Source of the DNA: Skermanella sp. TT6
Lineage (GTDB): Bacteria; Pseudomonadota; Alphaproteobacteria; Azospirillales; Azospirillaceae
Direction: 5' to 3'
Assembly (NCBI RefSeq): GCF_016653635.2
Contig: NZ_CP067420.1
Span: forward strand, 365,501-429,500
Length of the DNA stretch: 64,000 nt
Part shown: in pieces, positions 8,088 to 17,714 of the stretch
How positions within the stretch are numbered: the first letter of the stretch is position 1
Layout of the letters: every line of letters begins with the position of its first letter
Translations under genes and position numbers: made by a program
The notes under the pieces: model-generated
Told to the model about the DNA's origin: nothing
The model's database searches: none
What the model saw: only the letters and a program-made list of their open reading frames with translations

Positions 8088-9932
8088 ATGAAGAGACTGC
8101 TTGCCGCCGCCGTTTGCCTGGGAAGCCTGCTGCTGGGCGGGACCGCCCCCGCCCTGGCCCAGGATGCCGGAGGGAAGATCACCCGGACCTGGGCCATGGC
8201 CGAGTTCGGCGAGCCGCTCTACGGCCCGGACATGCAGCACTGGCCCTATGCCAACCCCGACGCGCCCAAGGGCGGCTCGGTCGTGCTGGGAGCCTTCGGC
8301 AGCTTCGACAGTCTCAACACCTATATCCTGCGCGGAAGCTGGCCTTCCGGCATCGGGCTGATCTCCGACAGCCTGATGACGGGATCGGGAGACGAACTGT
8401 CCTCCGCCTACGGCCTGATCGCCGAGTCAGCGGAGTATCCCGAGGACAAGAGCTGGATCGTCTTCAACCTGCGGCCGGAGGCGCGCTGGCAGGACGGCCA
8501 GCCGATCACCGCCGACGATTTCAAGTTCGCCTTCGACACCATCAGGGAGCACGGGCGGCCCTTCCTCCAGAGCTTCTACGAGGATGTCAGCGGCATCGAG
8601 GTGCTGGACCCGCGACGCCTGAAGTTCACCTTCAAGACCCGCGACAGCATGAAGCCGCTCCTGACGGTGGCGTCCGCCTCCCCTTTGCCGCGGCACTGGT
8701 GGACGGCGCAGGGGCGCGACATCACCAAGACCACGCTGGAGCCGATCCTGGGCAGCGGCGCCTACCGGATCCGGTCGGTCGACGCGGGGCGCTCGATCAC
8801 TTACGAGCGGGTGCGAGATTATTGGGCGGCCGACCTGCCGGTGAACCGCGGGCTGAACAATATCGACCAGATCCGGTACGACTACTACCTCGACGACACG
8901 GTGCTGGCGGAAGCCTTCATGGCGGGCCGGATCGATTTCCGGCAGGAGAACCGCGCACAGCGCTGGAACCAGAGCTACGACGTGCCCGCCGTCAGGAACG
9001 GCAGCATGATCAGGCGGGTGGTGCCGGACCAGACCCCGCGCGGGACCCAAGGCTATATCTTCAACCTGCGGCGGCCGCAGTTCCAGGACGTCCGGGTGCG
9101 CGAGGCGATCACCCATCTCTATGATTTCGAGGCGATCCAGCGGACGCTGCTGTTCGGCGAGTACCGGCGCGTGAAGAGCTGGTTCCCCAACTCCGAGTTC
9201 GGCGCCGACGGCCCGCCCGACCCCAAGGAGCTGTCGATCCTGGAGAAGTACAGGGACAGGGTCCGGCCGGAGGTGCTGACCAGGGCCTACGAGCCGCCGG
9301 CGACGGATGGGTCCGGCAACATCCGCGCCAACCTGCGGGAGGCGCTCCGGCTGTTCAGGGAAGCCGGCTGGGAGCTGAAGAACAACCGGCTCGTCAATCC
9401 GGCCGGCGAGCAGATGCGGATCGAGGTCCTGCTGGTCAGCCCGGCGCTGGTCCGCCTGACCGAGCCGTTCGTGCAGAACGCCAGGCGCGCCGGCATCGAC
9501 GCCTCGATCCGCGTGGTGGACACCTCCCAGTACCAGGTGCGGATCGACGACTTCGACTATGACCTGCTGTCGGTCGCGCTGAACTTCTTCCCGCCGCCGG
9601 GCGCCGAGCAGCGCAGCTATTTCGGATCGGCCGCCGCCGCGACCCGGGGTTCGGCCAACCTGGCCGGCATCAAGGACCCGGTCGTGGATGCGCTGATCGA
9701 GGAGCTGATCGCCGCCAAGGACCTGGAAACGCTGGCCGCGACCAACCGGGCGCTGGACCGGGTTCTGTCCTGGGGCTGGTACCAGATCCCCCAATGGTAC
9801 AACGACGAGTCCTGGCTGGTTTACTGGAACAAGTTCGGCTATCCGGAGAAGATGGCGAGATACACGATCGGCTTCCCCACCACTTGGTGGATCGATACCG
9901 GCAAGCAGGCATCCGTCCGCTCGCCCGGCTGA
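8088..9932 (+). CDS. yejA: Extracellular solute-binding protein, family 5, YejA-like (second copy)
   Basis: A paralogue of the preceding gene: 614 aa, same fold and many identical blocks, for example [29 protein letters not shown] and IPQWYND. It has its own signal peptide ([12 protein letters not shown]..., cleavage after ALA-QD). Start ATG 8088 has GAGGG about eight bases upstream. The tandem arrangement points to local duplication and divergence, giving one importer core two ligand-capturing proteins. Differences are spread along the protein, including the binding lobes, so the copies may prefer different peptides; this is inference. It lies 37 bp upstream of yejB. Confidence 0.9.
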   Translation: MKRLLAAAVCLGSLLLGGTAPALAQDAGGKITRTWAMAEFGEPLYGPDMQHWPYANPDAPKGGSVVLGAFGSFDSLNTYILRGSWPSGIGLISDSLMTGSGDELSSAYGLIAESAEYPEDKSWIVFNLRPEARWQDGQPITADDFKFAFDTIREHGRPFLQSFYEDVSGIEVLDPRRLKFTFKTRDSMKPLLTVASASPLPRHWWTAQGRDITKTTLEPILGSGAYRIRSVDAGRSITYERVRDYWAADLPVNRGLNNIDQIRYDYYLDDTVLAEAFMAGRIDFRQENRAQRWNQSYDVPAVRNGSMIRRVVPDQTPRGTQGYIFNLRRPQFQDVRVREAITHLYDFEAIQRTLLFGEYRRVKSWFPNSEFGADGPPDPKELSILEKYRDRVRPEVLTRAYEPPATDGSGNIRANLREALRLFREAGWELKNNRLVNPAGEQMRIEVLLVSPALVRLTEPFVQNARRAGIDASIRVVDTSQYQVRIDDFDYDLLSVALNFFPPPGAEQRSYFGSAAAATRGSANLAGIKDPVVDALIEELIAAKDLETLAATNRALDRVLSWGWYQIPQWYNDESWLVYWNKFGYPEKMARYTIGFPTTWWIDTGKQASVRSPG

Positions 9933-9969
9933 AGCGGCAAGTTGGAAAGCAGCGATTGAGGAGACGAGG

Positions 9970-11079
9970 ATGCTGGCTTACATCGTCCGCCGCCTGCTGC
10001 TGATCATCCCGACCCTGCTCGGGATCATGGTGATCAACTTCCTGATCGTGCAGGCGGCTCCCGGCGGCCCGATCGAGCAGACGCTCGCCCAGCTCCAGGG
10101 GACGGGCGTCGATGCCACGGCGCGGATCGGCGGCACGTCGGGCGGCGGCGACCTGCCGCCCCAGGCACAGCAGTCGGGCGGCGAGCAGGCCGCCGGTCGC
10201 TACCGGGGCGCCCAGGGCCTGGACCCCGAGTTCATCAGGCAGCTGGAGCGGCAGTTCGGCTTCGACAAGCCGCTGCACGAGCGCTTCTTCCAGATGATGA
10301 CCAGCTACCTGACCTTCGATTTCGGAACCAGTTACTTCCGCGACCAGCGGGTGATCGACCTGGTGATCGACAAGCTGCCGGTGTCGATCTCGCTGGGGCT
10401 GTGGACCACGCTGATCACCTACCTGATCTCGATCCCGCTGGGGGTCCGCAAGGCGGTGCGCGACGGGTCGAAGTTCGACATCTGGACCAGCGGCGTGGTC
10501 ATCGTCGGCTACGCCATCCCCAGCTTCCTGTTCGCCGTGCTGCTGATCGTCCTGTTCGCAGGCGGCCGCTACCTCGACTGGTTCCCGCTGCGCGGGCTGA
10601 CCAGCGAGGGCTGGGACCTGATGCCCTGGTGGCAGCAGGTGCTGGATTATTTCTGGCACATCACCCTGCCGGTGCTGGCGCTGGTGATCGGCGGCTTCGC
10701 CGGCCTGACCATGCTGACCAAGAACAGCTTCATGGAGGAGGTCAACAAGCAGTACGTCATCACCGCGCGCGCCAAGGGCCTGAACGAGCGGCGGGTGCTG
10801 TACGGCCACATCTTCCGCAATGCCATGCTGATCGTGATCGCCGGGTTTCCCGGCGCCTTCATCGGCATCCTGTTCACCGGGTCGCTGCTGATCGAGGTGA
10901 TCTTCTCGCTGGACGGGCTGGGGCTGCTGGGCTTCGAGGCGGCGATCAACCGGGACTATCCCGTGATGTTCGCGACGCTCTACATCTTCACGCTGCTGGG
11001 ACTGCTGATGAACCTGATCGGCGACCTGACCTATGTGGCGGTCGATCCCCGCATCGATTTCGAAGCGAGGAGGACGTGA
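9970..11079 (+). CDS. yejB: Peptide ABC transporter permease YejB
   Basis: First inner-membrane permease of the importer. The 369-aa protein opens with a membrane segment ([20 protein letters not shown]). A periplasmic loop of about 70 residues rich in Gly, Gln and Ala follows, then the BPD_transp_1 domain with about five further helices. Strong YejB landmarks are [24 protein letters not shown]...WFPLRGL and the EAA-type coupling loop [12 protein letters not shown]. It ends in VDPRIDFE, as E. coli YejB does. Its stop codon overlaps the ATG of yejE (TGATG), indicating translational coupling. The conserved Gly-rich periplasmic loop is also present in E. coli YejB, so it is not an oddity. Confidence 0.94.
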   Translation: MLAYIVRRLLLIIPTLLGIMVINFLIVQAAPGGPIEQTLAQLQGTGVDATARIGGTSGGGDLPPQAQQSGGEQAAGRYRGAQGLDPEFIRQLERQFGFDKPLHERFFQMMTSYLTFDFGTSYFRDQRVIDLVIDKLPVSISLGLWTTLITYLISIPLGVRKAVRDGSKFDIWTSGVVIVGYAIPSFLFAVLLIVLFAGGRYLDWFPLRGLTSEGWDLMPWWQQVLDYFWHITLPVLALVIGGFAGLTMLTKNSFMEEVNKQYVITARAKGLNERRVLYGHIFRNAMLIVIAGFPGAFIGILFTGSLLIEVIFSLDGLGLLGFEAAINRDYPVMFATLYIFTLLGLLMNLIGDLTYVAVDPRIDFEARRT

Positions 11080-12227
11080 TGGACGATGCCCGAACCGTTC
11101 CTCCCGCCGCCCCGGCGGACCGTTTCCTGGGCATGCGCATCACGCCGATCACGCGGCGGCGCCTGCACAACTTCAAGGCAAACCGGCGGGGATTCTGGTC
11201 CCTGTGGATCTTCCTGATCCTCTTCGTGCTGAGCCTGTTCGCCGAGTTCATCGCCAACGACAAGCCGCTGCTGATCCGCTACGACAACGCCTTCTACATG
11301 CCGATCTTCACGGTCTATCCGGAGACCACCTTCGGCGGCGAGTTCGAGACCCAGGCCGATTACCGCGACCCGTTCGTGCGCGACCTGATCGACGAGAAAG
11401 GCTGGATGATCTGGCCGGTGATCCGCTACTCCTACCGGACCATCAATTACGACCTGACCGTCCCGGCGCCGGCGCCGCCGTCCGCCGAGAACTGGCTGGG
11501 CACCGACGACCAGGGGCGCGACGTGGTGGCGCGGCTGATCTACGGCTTCCGCATCTCGATCCTGTTCGGGCTGACGCTGACCATCTTCTCCTCGATCATC
11601 GGCATCGCCGCGGGCGCGGTGCAGGGCTATTTCGGCGGCACGACCGACCTGCTGTTCCAGCGTTTCATCGAGATCTGGTCGGGGCTGCCCACGCTCTACC
11701 TGCTGATCATCCTGGCCAGCGTGGTCGAGCCGAACTTCTGGTGGCTGCTGGGCCTGCTGCTGCTGTTCAACTGGATGAGCCTGGTCGGCGTCGTCCGGGC
11801 GGAATTCCTGCGCGCCCGCAATTTCGACTATGTCAGGGCGGCCCGCGCGCTGGGCGCCGGCGACGTGCTGATCATGGTCAAGCATGTGCTGCCCAACGCC
11901 ATGGTCGCGACCCTGACCTTCATGCCCTTCATCCTGAACGGCTCGATCACCACGCTGACCGCGCTTGACTTCCTGGGCTTCGGGCTGCCGCCGGGCTCGC
12001 CGTCGCTGGGCGAGTTGCTGGCCCAGGGCAAGGCCAACCTGCAGGCGCCCTGGCTGGGCCTGACCGCCTTCTTCACGCTCGCCATCATGCTGAGCCTGCT
12101 GATCTTCATCGGCGAGGCGGTGCGCGACGCCTTCGATCCCCGGAAGTCGGTCGGCCCGCTGCCCCGCAAGGGCCTGACGGCCAAGCCGGCCGTGGCTGCG
12201 CCGGAGAAGAAGGCGGCGGCGGAATGA
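11079..12227 (+). CDS. yejE: Peptide ABC transporter permease YejE
   Basis: Second inner-membrane permease (382 aa), starting at ATG 11079 inside the yejB stop. Distinctive YejE features are RRGFWSLWIFLILFVLSL for the first helix, IANDKPLLIRYD after it, and NWLGTDDQGRDV before the transport domain. RAARALGAGD is the ATPase-coupling loop, and LDFLGFGLPPGSPSLGELL and GEAVRDAFDPRK follow near the C terminus. A large periplasmic segment of roughly 100 residues separates helix 1 from the core, as in the E. coli protein. It ends in an Ala/Lys-rich tail. It is followed by yejF after 33 bp. Confidence 0.94.
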   Translation: MDDARTVPPAAPADRFLGMRITPITRRRLHNFKANRRGFWSLWIFLILFVLSLFAEFIANDKPLLIRYDNAFYMPIFTVYPETTFGGEFETQADYRDPFVRDLIDEKGWMIWPVIRYSYRTINYDLTVPAPAPPSAENWLGTDDQGRDVVARLIYGFRISILFGLTLTIFSSIIGIAAGAVQGYFGGTTDLLFQRFIEIWSGLPTLYLLIILASVVEPNFWWLLGLLLLFNWMSLVGVVRAEFLRARNFDYVRAARALGAGDVLIMVKHVLPNAMVATLTFMPFILNGSITTLTALDFLGFGLPPGSPSLGELLAQGKANLQAPWLGLTAFFTLAIMLSLLIFIGEAVRDAFDPRKSVGPLPRKGLTAKPAVAAPEKKAAAE

Positions 12228-12260
12228 GCGGCGCGGAATGAACAGAGGGAAACCATCAGC

Positions 12261-13886
12261 ATGACCGACCTGCTCTCCGTCCGCGACCTGGCGGTCGATT
12301 TCCGGCTGTCGGGCGGCGAGGTCCGTGCCGTCCGGGGCGTCTCCTTCGATATCAAGGCGGGCGAGACCCTGGCGCTGGTCGGCGAGTCCGGCTCCGGCAA
12401 GTCGGTGACCGCCCTGTCGATCCTGCAGCTCCTGCCCTATCCCATGGCGGCGCACCCGGCCGGCAGCAGCATCCGCTTCAAGGGGACCGAGCTGGTGGGG
12501 GCTGAGGAGAAGACGCTCCGGGAGGTGCGCGGCGACCGCATCGCCATGATCTTCCAGGAGCCGATGACCTCCCTGAACCCGCTCCACAGCATCGAGAAGC
12601 AGATCAACGAGACGCTGTTCCTGCACAAGGGGCTGACCCGCTCGGCCGCCCGGCGACGGACGCTGGAACTGCTGCGCCTAGTCGGACTTCCGGAAGCGGA
12701 GAAGCGGCTGGCGGCATATCCCCACGAGCTGTCCGGCGGCCAGCGCCAGCGCGTCATGATCGCCATGGCGCTGGCCAACGAGCCGGACCTGCTGATCGCG
12801 GACGAGCCGACCACCGCGCTGGACGTGACGATCCAGGCCCAGATCCTGGAGCTGCTGAAGGACCTCCAGCGCCGTTTCAACATGGCGCTGCTGCTGATCA
12901 CCCACGATCTCGGCATCGTGCGCAAGATGGCGGACACCGTCTGCGTCATGAACCAGGGCGAGATCGTCGAGAAGGCCTCCAACAAGGAGCTGTTCGCCGG
13001 CCCGCGCCATCCCTATACCCAGCGGCTGCTGGCGGCGGAGCCGAAGGGCAACCCGGCGCCGCCGCCCGACGCCGCCGCCGACGTGATGACCGCGCGCGAC
13101 ATCAAGGTCCATTTCCCGATCAAGAAGGGGCTGTTGCGCCGGACGGTCGATTATGTCCGGGCGGTGGACGGCATCAGCGTCACGGTCCGCGAGGGGCATA
13201 CCGTCGGCGTGGTCGGCGAATCGGGGTCGGGCAAGACGACCCTGGGGCTGGCGCTGCTGCGCCTGCATGCCAGCCAGGGCGCCATCCGCTATGACGGCAA
13301 GGACATCCAGGGCTGGCAGGCCAAGCAGATGCGCCCGCTGCGCCGGGAGATGCAGGTCGTCTTCCAGGATCCCTACGGCAGCCTGAGCCCCCGCCTGTCG
13401 GTCGCCCAGATCATCGAGGAGGGGCTGAAGATCCACGGCATCGGCAGCAGGGCAGAGCGGGAGGTGATGATCGCCCGGTCGCTGGAGGAGGTCGGGCTGG
13501 ATCCGGCCAGCCGCAACCGCTATCCGCACGAGTTTTCCGGCGGTCAGCGCCAGCGGATCGCGATCGCCCGCGCCATGGTGCTGAAGCCGCGCTTCGTCGT
13601 GCTGGACGAGCCGACCTCGGCCCTGGACATGTCCGTCCAGGCTCAGATCGTCGACCTGCTGCGGGACTTGCAGGTGAAGCACAACCTGGCCTATCTGTTC
13701 ATCAGCCACGACCTGAAAGTGGTAAGGGCGCTCTCCAACGAGGTGATCGTGATGAAGGACGGCAAGGTGGTCGAGTCGGGTCCGACCCGGCAGATCTTCG
13801 AGGCGCCCCGGCAGGACTATACCCGGGCCCTGATCGCCGCGGCGCTGAACCTGGTCGCGGTCAAGACCTCCGACGTGCGGATGTGA
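12261..13886 (+). CDS. yejF: Double ATP-binding subunit of the peptide importer, YejF
   Basis: Supplies ATP hydrolysis for the YejBE permease. The 541-aa protein carries two complete ABC ATPase domains in one chain, as YejF does. Each half has Walker A (GESGSGKSVT and GESGSGKTTL), signature (LSGGQRQR and FSGGQRQR), Walker B (LLIADEPTTALD and FVVLDEPTSALD) and an H-loop (ITHDL, ISHDL). Each ends with an oligopeptide-transporter C-terminal piece, for example GPRHPYTQRLLAAEP. ATG 12261 has AGAGGGA about 11 bases upstream. Its last codons overlap the GTG start of the RDD gene. Confidence 0.95.
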   Translation: MTDLLSVRDLAVDFRLSGGEVRAVRGVSFDIKAGETLALVGESGSGKSVTALSILQLLPYPMAAHPAGSSIRFKGTELVGAEEKTLREVRGDRIAMIFQEPMTSLNPLHSIEKQINETLFLHKGLTRSAARRRTLELLRLVGLPEAEKRLAAYPHELSGGQRQRVMIAMALANEPDLLIADEPTTALDVTIQAQILELLKDLQRRFNMALLLITHDLGIVRKMADTVCVMNQGEIVEKASNKELFAGPRHPYTQRLLAAEPKGNPAPPPDAAADVMTARDIKVHFPIKKGLLRRTVDYVRAVDGISVTVREGHTVGVVGESGSGKTTLGLALLRLHASQGAIRYDGKDIQGWQAKQMRPLRREMQVVFQDPYGSLSPRLSVAQIIEEGLKIHGIGSRAEREVMIARSLEEVGLDPASRNRYPHEFSGGQRQRIAIARAMVLKPRFVVLDEPTSALDMSVQAQIVDLLRDLQVKHNLAYLFISHDLKVVRALSNEVIVMKDGKVVESGPTRQIFEAPRQDYTRALIAAALNLVAVKTSDVRM

Positions 13887-14317
13887 CCGGCGGTTTCCGG
13901 TTCGCCGGCTTCTGGATCCGGGCCGCGGCGGCCCTGGTCGACGGGTTCGTCCTCGGGCTGCTATCGGCCTTCATCGGCATCGTCGTCGTTTACGCGATGC
14001 TGTGGATCGGCGTGGGGGAAGGGACGGCCCAGGGCGTCGGTCAGGTGCTGAGCACGGTCGTGGCGATCGCCTACTATACCGGCTTCCATTCCTCCGAGCG
14101 CCAGGCCACGCCGGGCAAGCGGGTGCTCGGCATCCATGTCATGACCCGCGACGGCGGCCGGCTGACCCCGGCGCGGGCGCTCGGGCGGTACTTCGCGCTG
14201 ATCCTGTCGGCGATCCCCTTCGGCCTGGGCTACCTGATGGCGGGATGGACGAGGGACAAGACGGCGCTCCACGACCTGGTCTGCTCGACCCGCGTCGTCT
14301 ACGACTCGCCGGCCTGA
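13883..14317 (+). CDS. RDD family membrane protein coupled to yejF
   Basis: A 144-aa inner-membrane protein starting with GTG at 13883, inside the yejF stop (GTGA overlap), so it is almost certainly translated from the same message. It has three hydrophobic segments (about residues 12-42, 55-68 and 103-120) and the RDD signature: Arg-Ala-Ala-Ala-Ala-Leu-Val-Asp near the first helix, then TPGKRVLGIHV, and late Asp-Lys in TRDKTALHDLVCST. Family function is poorly defined; a few members have been described as cation/proton antiporters. Its place at the end of a peptide-importer operon suggests a membrane role linked to uptake, but nothing in the sequence proves it. Confidence 0.85.
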   Translation: MTGGFRFAGFWIRAAAALVDGFVLGLLSAFIGIVVVYAMLWIGVGEGTAQGVGQVLSTVVAIAYYTGFHSSERQATPGKRVLGIHVMTRDGGRLTPARALGRYFALILSAIPFGLGYLMAGWTRDKTALHDLVCSTRVVYDSPA

Positions 14318-14393
14318 GTTATTATCTACTTAAGATTCTTGGCGGATAGTCGTCCTCGTCCTACCGCCCCAGGCTGAGTGCCAGCAGCTCACG

Positions 14394-15593
14394 ATGTCCC
14401 ATCCGGCTACCGGCCACAGCGCCGCCTACATCGCCGAGCTGAAGAAGCGGCTGAACTCCCACCGAAAGTGGGTGATCGGCACGCGCGGCGGCGTGCAGGC
14501 CGACCTCAGCTTCTACGACATGTCGCAGCTGCCGCTGGGCGGCGTCGTGCTGCGCAACGCCAAGCTGGTCGGCACCTCGTTCGCCCGCAGCAACCTGTCC
14601 AGGGCCGACCTGAAGGCCGCCGTGCTGATGATGGCCGAACTGGAGGGGGCGGATCTCAGCCAGGCCGATCTGCTGGGCGCGGACCTGCGCGGCGCCTGCT
14701 TCAACGGCGCCAACCTGGCGGAGGCGAACCTTGCGGGCGCGGACCTGCGCACCGGGTCGCTGGGCGCGGTCAGCACCCGGCAGCAGCCCAGCGCCGGCAC
14801 GGTGGTCAGCCGGCGCACCGAACTGATGGACGCCAACCTGAACCGCGCGATCCTGGTCGGCTCCAACCTGGGGAACTGCGACCTGACCGGGGCGGAACTG
14901 GTCGATGCCGACCTGTCCGGGGCGGACCTGACCGGCGCGATCCTTGTATCCACCGACCTGTCCGGCGCCACTTTGAAGAACACGACGCTGACCGGCGCCG
15001 TCCTGTCCGGCGCCGTGCTGGATGCCGACGCCGTCGCCCGCATGGCCCATCTGGGCATCAACCCGGACGGCAATCTGGAGTCGCTGGGCGAGCGATTGTT
15101 CGAGCTGCTCGCCCATCACCAGGAATGGCTGGACAGCGAGGGCCGGTCCGGCCAGCGGCTGGAACTGGATCTGGCGGATCTCAGCGACGCGCCCCTGGGC
15201 GAGGTCGACCTGTCCGCCGCCAAGATCCAGCGCTGCAACCTGCGCAATGCCAATCTGACAGGCTCCAACCTGATGATGGCCGACCTCAGCTACAGCAACC
15301 TGAGCGGTGCGGACCTGAGCGGTGCCAACCTTTCCGGGTGCGGTATGCGCCGGGTCAACCTGACCGGCGGGTCGCTGCGGGACAGCGTCCTGCTCAGCGT
15401 CCCGGTCGGCGACCTGGAGCGCCCCTGGCCGACCAACCTGCAATATGCCAGGCTGAACGACTGCGACCTGCGCTGCCGCGCCGCGGCCGGCGTGATCCTC
15501 CGCCATGCCGACCTGACGGGGGCCCGGGTCAACATGGCGCTGATGAAGGGCAGCGACACCAGCGGGGCCAGGTTGCCGACGACCCGGGGGTGA
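14394..15593 (+). CDS. Pentapeptide-repeat protein with two capped repeat modules
   Basis: A 399-aa cytoplasmic protein built from A(D/N)LxG-type pentapeptides, which form a right-handed square beta-helix. Repeats cover about residues 36-120, 143-212, 258-330 and 346-385. Two similar helical caps interrupt them: LNSHRKWVIG at about 20-29 and LLAHHQEWLDSEG at 238-250. Each cap is followed by a Gly-x-x-ADL-like entry into repeats, so the protein looks like two tandem modules. A linker at 120-142 lacks repeats. The biochemical role is unknown; family members range from DNA-mimicking gyrase protectors to structural proteins. No signal peptide or membrane segment is seen. Starts at ATG 14394, isolated from its neighbours. 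Confidence 0.85.
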   Translation: MSHPATGHSAAYIAELKKRLNSHRKWVIGTRGGVQADLSFYDMSQLPLGGVVLRNAKLVGTSFARSNLSRADLKAAVLMMAELEGADLSQADLLGADLRGACFNGANLAEANLAGADLRTGSLGAVSTRQQPSAGTVVSRRTELMDANLNRAILVGSNLGNCDLTGAELVDADLSGADLTGAILVSTDLSGATLKNTTLTGAVLSGAVLDADAVARMAHLGINPDGNLESLGERLFELLAHHQEWLDSEGRSGQRLELDLADLSDAPLGEVDLSAAKIQRCNLRNANLTGSNLMMADLSYSNLSGADLSGANLSGCGMRRVNLTGGSLRDSVLLSVPVGDLERPWPTNLQYARLNDCDLRCRAAAGVILRHADLTGARVNMALMKGSDTSGARLPTTRG

Positions 15594-15619
15594 AGGGAGG
15601 GCGGCCGCGGGGCCGTGTC

Positions 15620-16594
15620 TCAGTTCGCCCTGTGCTCGGCGAACACCTCGTCCAAGGTCGCGGCATCGAGGATGATCTCGGCCCAGGTGTTCAGCTGGTC
15701 GTCGGAGGCGCCGGAAATACGCTCTGCCCGGTCTTCCGGTACGGAGCCGAAGCGCCGCCTCAACTGGCGCAACAGAATCTCTGCCTTGCCCCTCGCTTCG
15801 CCGATCAGAATGCCTTCCGCCCTGAATTCATCAGCTATGGTCATGAGCCTTGTCTCCTGGCCTGGAACGATTTCCCTCAGCGCGTTTCGAAGTATCGCCG
15901 CTTCGACGGCGTTCGGTTCCGCCATAATGTAGCGCACCAGGGCGATCAGGTCATCAGGGCCGAGGGCGAGAGCGGCCCGTCCAAGCCTGACCAGCGTGTG
16001 GTGGAGGTCGCCGTCCCTGCTGCCATGCTTCAGGATCAGCAGCCCGACCCGGAGCCTTTCCGCCTTCGACAATCCCCCGTCGTCGATCCGCCCCAGGTCC
16101 AACAGGGAGTAGCGGAAATCCAGAACATGGGGGCGCATGGCCTCGTCGCCGAGATCCAAGCAATCGGCGAAATTCAGCGGGATCCGCCATTCCGCCTCGC
16201 CATGATAGACGACCAGGGGGAAGATCGGGGGCTGCTTCCTGACCCTGCCGTCCGCGTCCCGGCCTTCGCGCCTGTCCCAATCCTGCCAGATGCGCGTCTC
16301 GTAGCCGAGCAGTTGCAGGTCGATGCGCGGGTCCGGCGACGATTTGTGCTCCATCAGCACATAGATGAAGGCGGCACCGCCGGTCCGGGTGGTGACGCCG
16401 TAGAGCCGATCCGTCCGGTATTCCCGAAGCTCCTTGTCCACGAAGGTGCCGGGCAGGAGAACGGGATCGGCGGGCGAGATCAATTCGGTCACGGCCTTGG
16501 GCAGCCTTTCGCGGATCAACGCGCCGGCGGTGCCGGGGTGGTCCAGCAGGTGCTTGAAGAACTGATCATGTCGCTGGATCAGACGGGATTGCAT
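15620..16594 (-). CDS. Rpn family PD-(D/E)XK nuclease with C-terminal DUF4351
   Basis: A recombination-promoting nuclease/putative transposase family protein of 324 aa. It begins DQFFKHLLDHPG, typical of the family, with the catalytic signature visible as TDRLY (Asp) and LMEHKSSPD (Glu-x-Lys). Because Asp, Glu and Lys are all retained, the nuclease site looks intact. The C-terminal 60 residues (LLRQLRRRFGSVPED...AATLDEVFAEH) match the DUF4351 helical tail that often follows such domains. Start is ATG 16594; an in-frame extension to 16762 is Arg-rich and unsupported. There are no terminal repeats or partner genes, so it is not part of a recognisable mobile element. E. coli RpnA cleaves DNA and raises RecA-independent recombination. 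Confidence 0.85.
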   Translation of the reverse strand: MQSRLIQRHDQFFKHLLDHPGTAGALIRERLPKAVTELISPADPVLLPGTFVDKELREYRTDRLYGVTTRTGGAAFIYVLMEHKSSPDPRIDLQLLGYETRIWQDWDRREGRDADGRVRKQPPIFPLVVYHGEAEWRIPLNFADCLDLGDEAMRPHVLDFRYSLLDLGRIDDGGLSKAERLRVGLLILKHGSRDGDLHHTLVRLGRAALALGPDDLIALVRYIMAEPNAVEAAILRNALREIVPGQETRLMTIADEFRAEGILIGEARGKAEILLRQLRRRFGSVPEDRAERISGASDDQLNTWAEIILDAATLDEVFAEHRAN

Positions 16595-16781
16595 GATGTC
16601 GCGGCGGCTCGGCGCAGGAAGTTCATGCGGGAGTAGTCGCACGCGCGCCCGGCATCGGCGAGCCGATAATCTTGAGGTCCCTGCGGCATAACCGACCGCG
16701 TCTCCCGCCCTTGCCGGACGGCGGGAGCTGTGCCAGGACTTGGCGCATCCATGATCCGTCATATTCGAAGGGTTCTCGCCG

Positions 16782-17708
16782 ATGACTATCCTGTTCCTGT
16801 CCCCGTCCGATGATCCGGCCGAATGGCTGCCGGAACTGACGCGCCAGATCCCGGGGCGGGAGATCAGGGTCTGGCCGGACGCCGGCGACCTGTCGGAGAT
16901 CGACTACGCCCTGGCATGGCGGCCGCCGGCCGGGGTGCTCGGCCGGCTGCCGAACCTGAAGGTGATCTTCTCGCTCGGGGCGGGCGTGGACGGGGTGCTG
17001 AGCGATCCCGACCTGCCGGACAAGCCGCTGGTCCGCATGGTGGAGCCCGGCCTGACCGAGGGGATGACCGAATATGTCGTCCTCCAGGTGCTCCACTGGC
17101 ATCGCCAAGCGGAAGCCTACCGGGCGCAGCAGGAGCGGCGGGAGTGGCGGCAACTCGATCAGAAGCTGGCCCGCGAGCGCCGGGTCGGAGTGCTCGGCCT
17201 CGGCGTGCTCGGGGCCGACGCCGCCCGGGTCCTGAAGGAACTGCGTTTCGACGTCGCGGGCTGGAGCCGTTCGCCCAAGGATCTGCCCGGCGTCACCTGC
17301 TTCCACGGCGCCGCCGGACTGCCGGAGTTCCTGGCCCGGACCGAGATCCTGGTCTGCCTGCTGCCGCTCACGCCCGAGACCGCCGGCATCCTGAACTGGG
17401 AGACGCTGGCCGCCCTGCCGCGGGGGGCCTGCATCATCAATGCCGCCCGAGGCGGGCATGTGGACGAATCGGACCTGCTGGCGGAGCTGGACAGCGGCCA
17501 TATCGCCGGAGCCAGCCTCGACGTCTTCGCCGAGGAGCCGCTGGCCCCCGACCACCCCTTCTGGAGCCATCCGCGGGTGCTCGTGACGCCCCACGTGGCC
17601 GCCGTCACCCATGCCCGCACGGCGGCCGGCCACATCGCCGAGCAGATCCGGCGCTTCGAGGCGGGATTGCCGCTCGAGGACCTGGTCGATCGCACGCGCG
17701 GCTACTGA
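16782..17708 (+). CDS. ghrA: Glyoxylate/hydroxypyruvate reductase A (D-isomer 2-hydroxyacid dehydrogenase)
   Basis: Reduces glyoxylate and hydroxypyruvate with NAD(P)H. The 308-aa protein is of GhrA length. It shows the substrate-domain motif FSLGAGVDG, the Rossmann loop VGVLGLGVLGADAARVL, and a catalytic Arg in INAARGGHVDE. Glu in FAEEPLAPDHPFW and His in VTPHVAAVTH complete the catalytic triad of the 2-hydroxyacid dehydrogenases. The short N-terminal domain and HPFWSHP string are characteristic of GhrA rather than SerA or GhrB. It starts at ATG 16782 and ends 6 bp from the convergent NlpC/P60 gene. No neighbouring gene of glycolate metabolism is present. Confidence 0.9.
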   Translation: MTILFLSPSDDPAEWLPELTRQIPGREIRVWPDAGDLSEIDYALAWRPPAGVLGRLPNLKVIFSLGAGVDGVLSDPDLPDKPLVRMVEPGLTEGMTEYVVLQVLHWHRQAEAYRAQQERREWRQLDQKLARERRVGVLGLGVLGADAARVLKELRFDVAGWSRSPKDLPGVTCFHGAAGLPEFLARTEILVCLLPLTPETAGILNWETLAALPRGACIINAARGGHVDESDLLAELDSGHIAGASLDVFAEEPLAPDHPFWSHPRVLVTPHVAAVTHARTAAGHIAEQIRRFEAGLPLEDLVDRTRGY

Positions 17709-17714
17709 CGGGTC

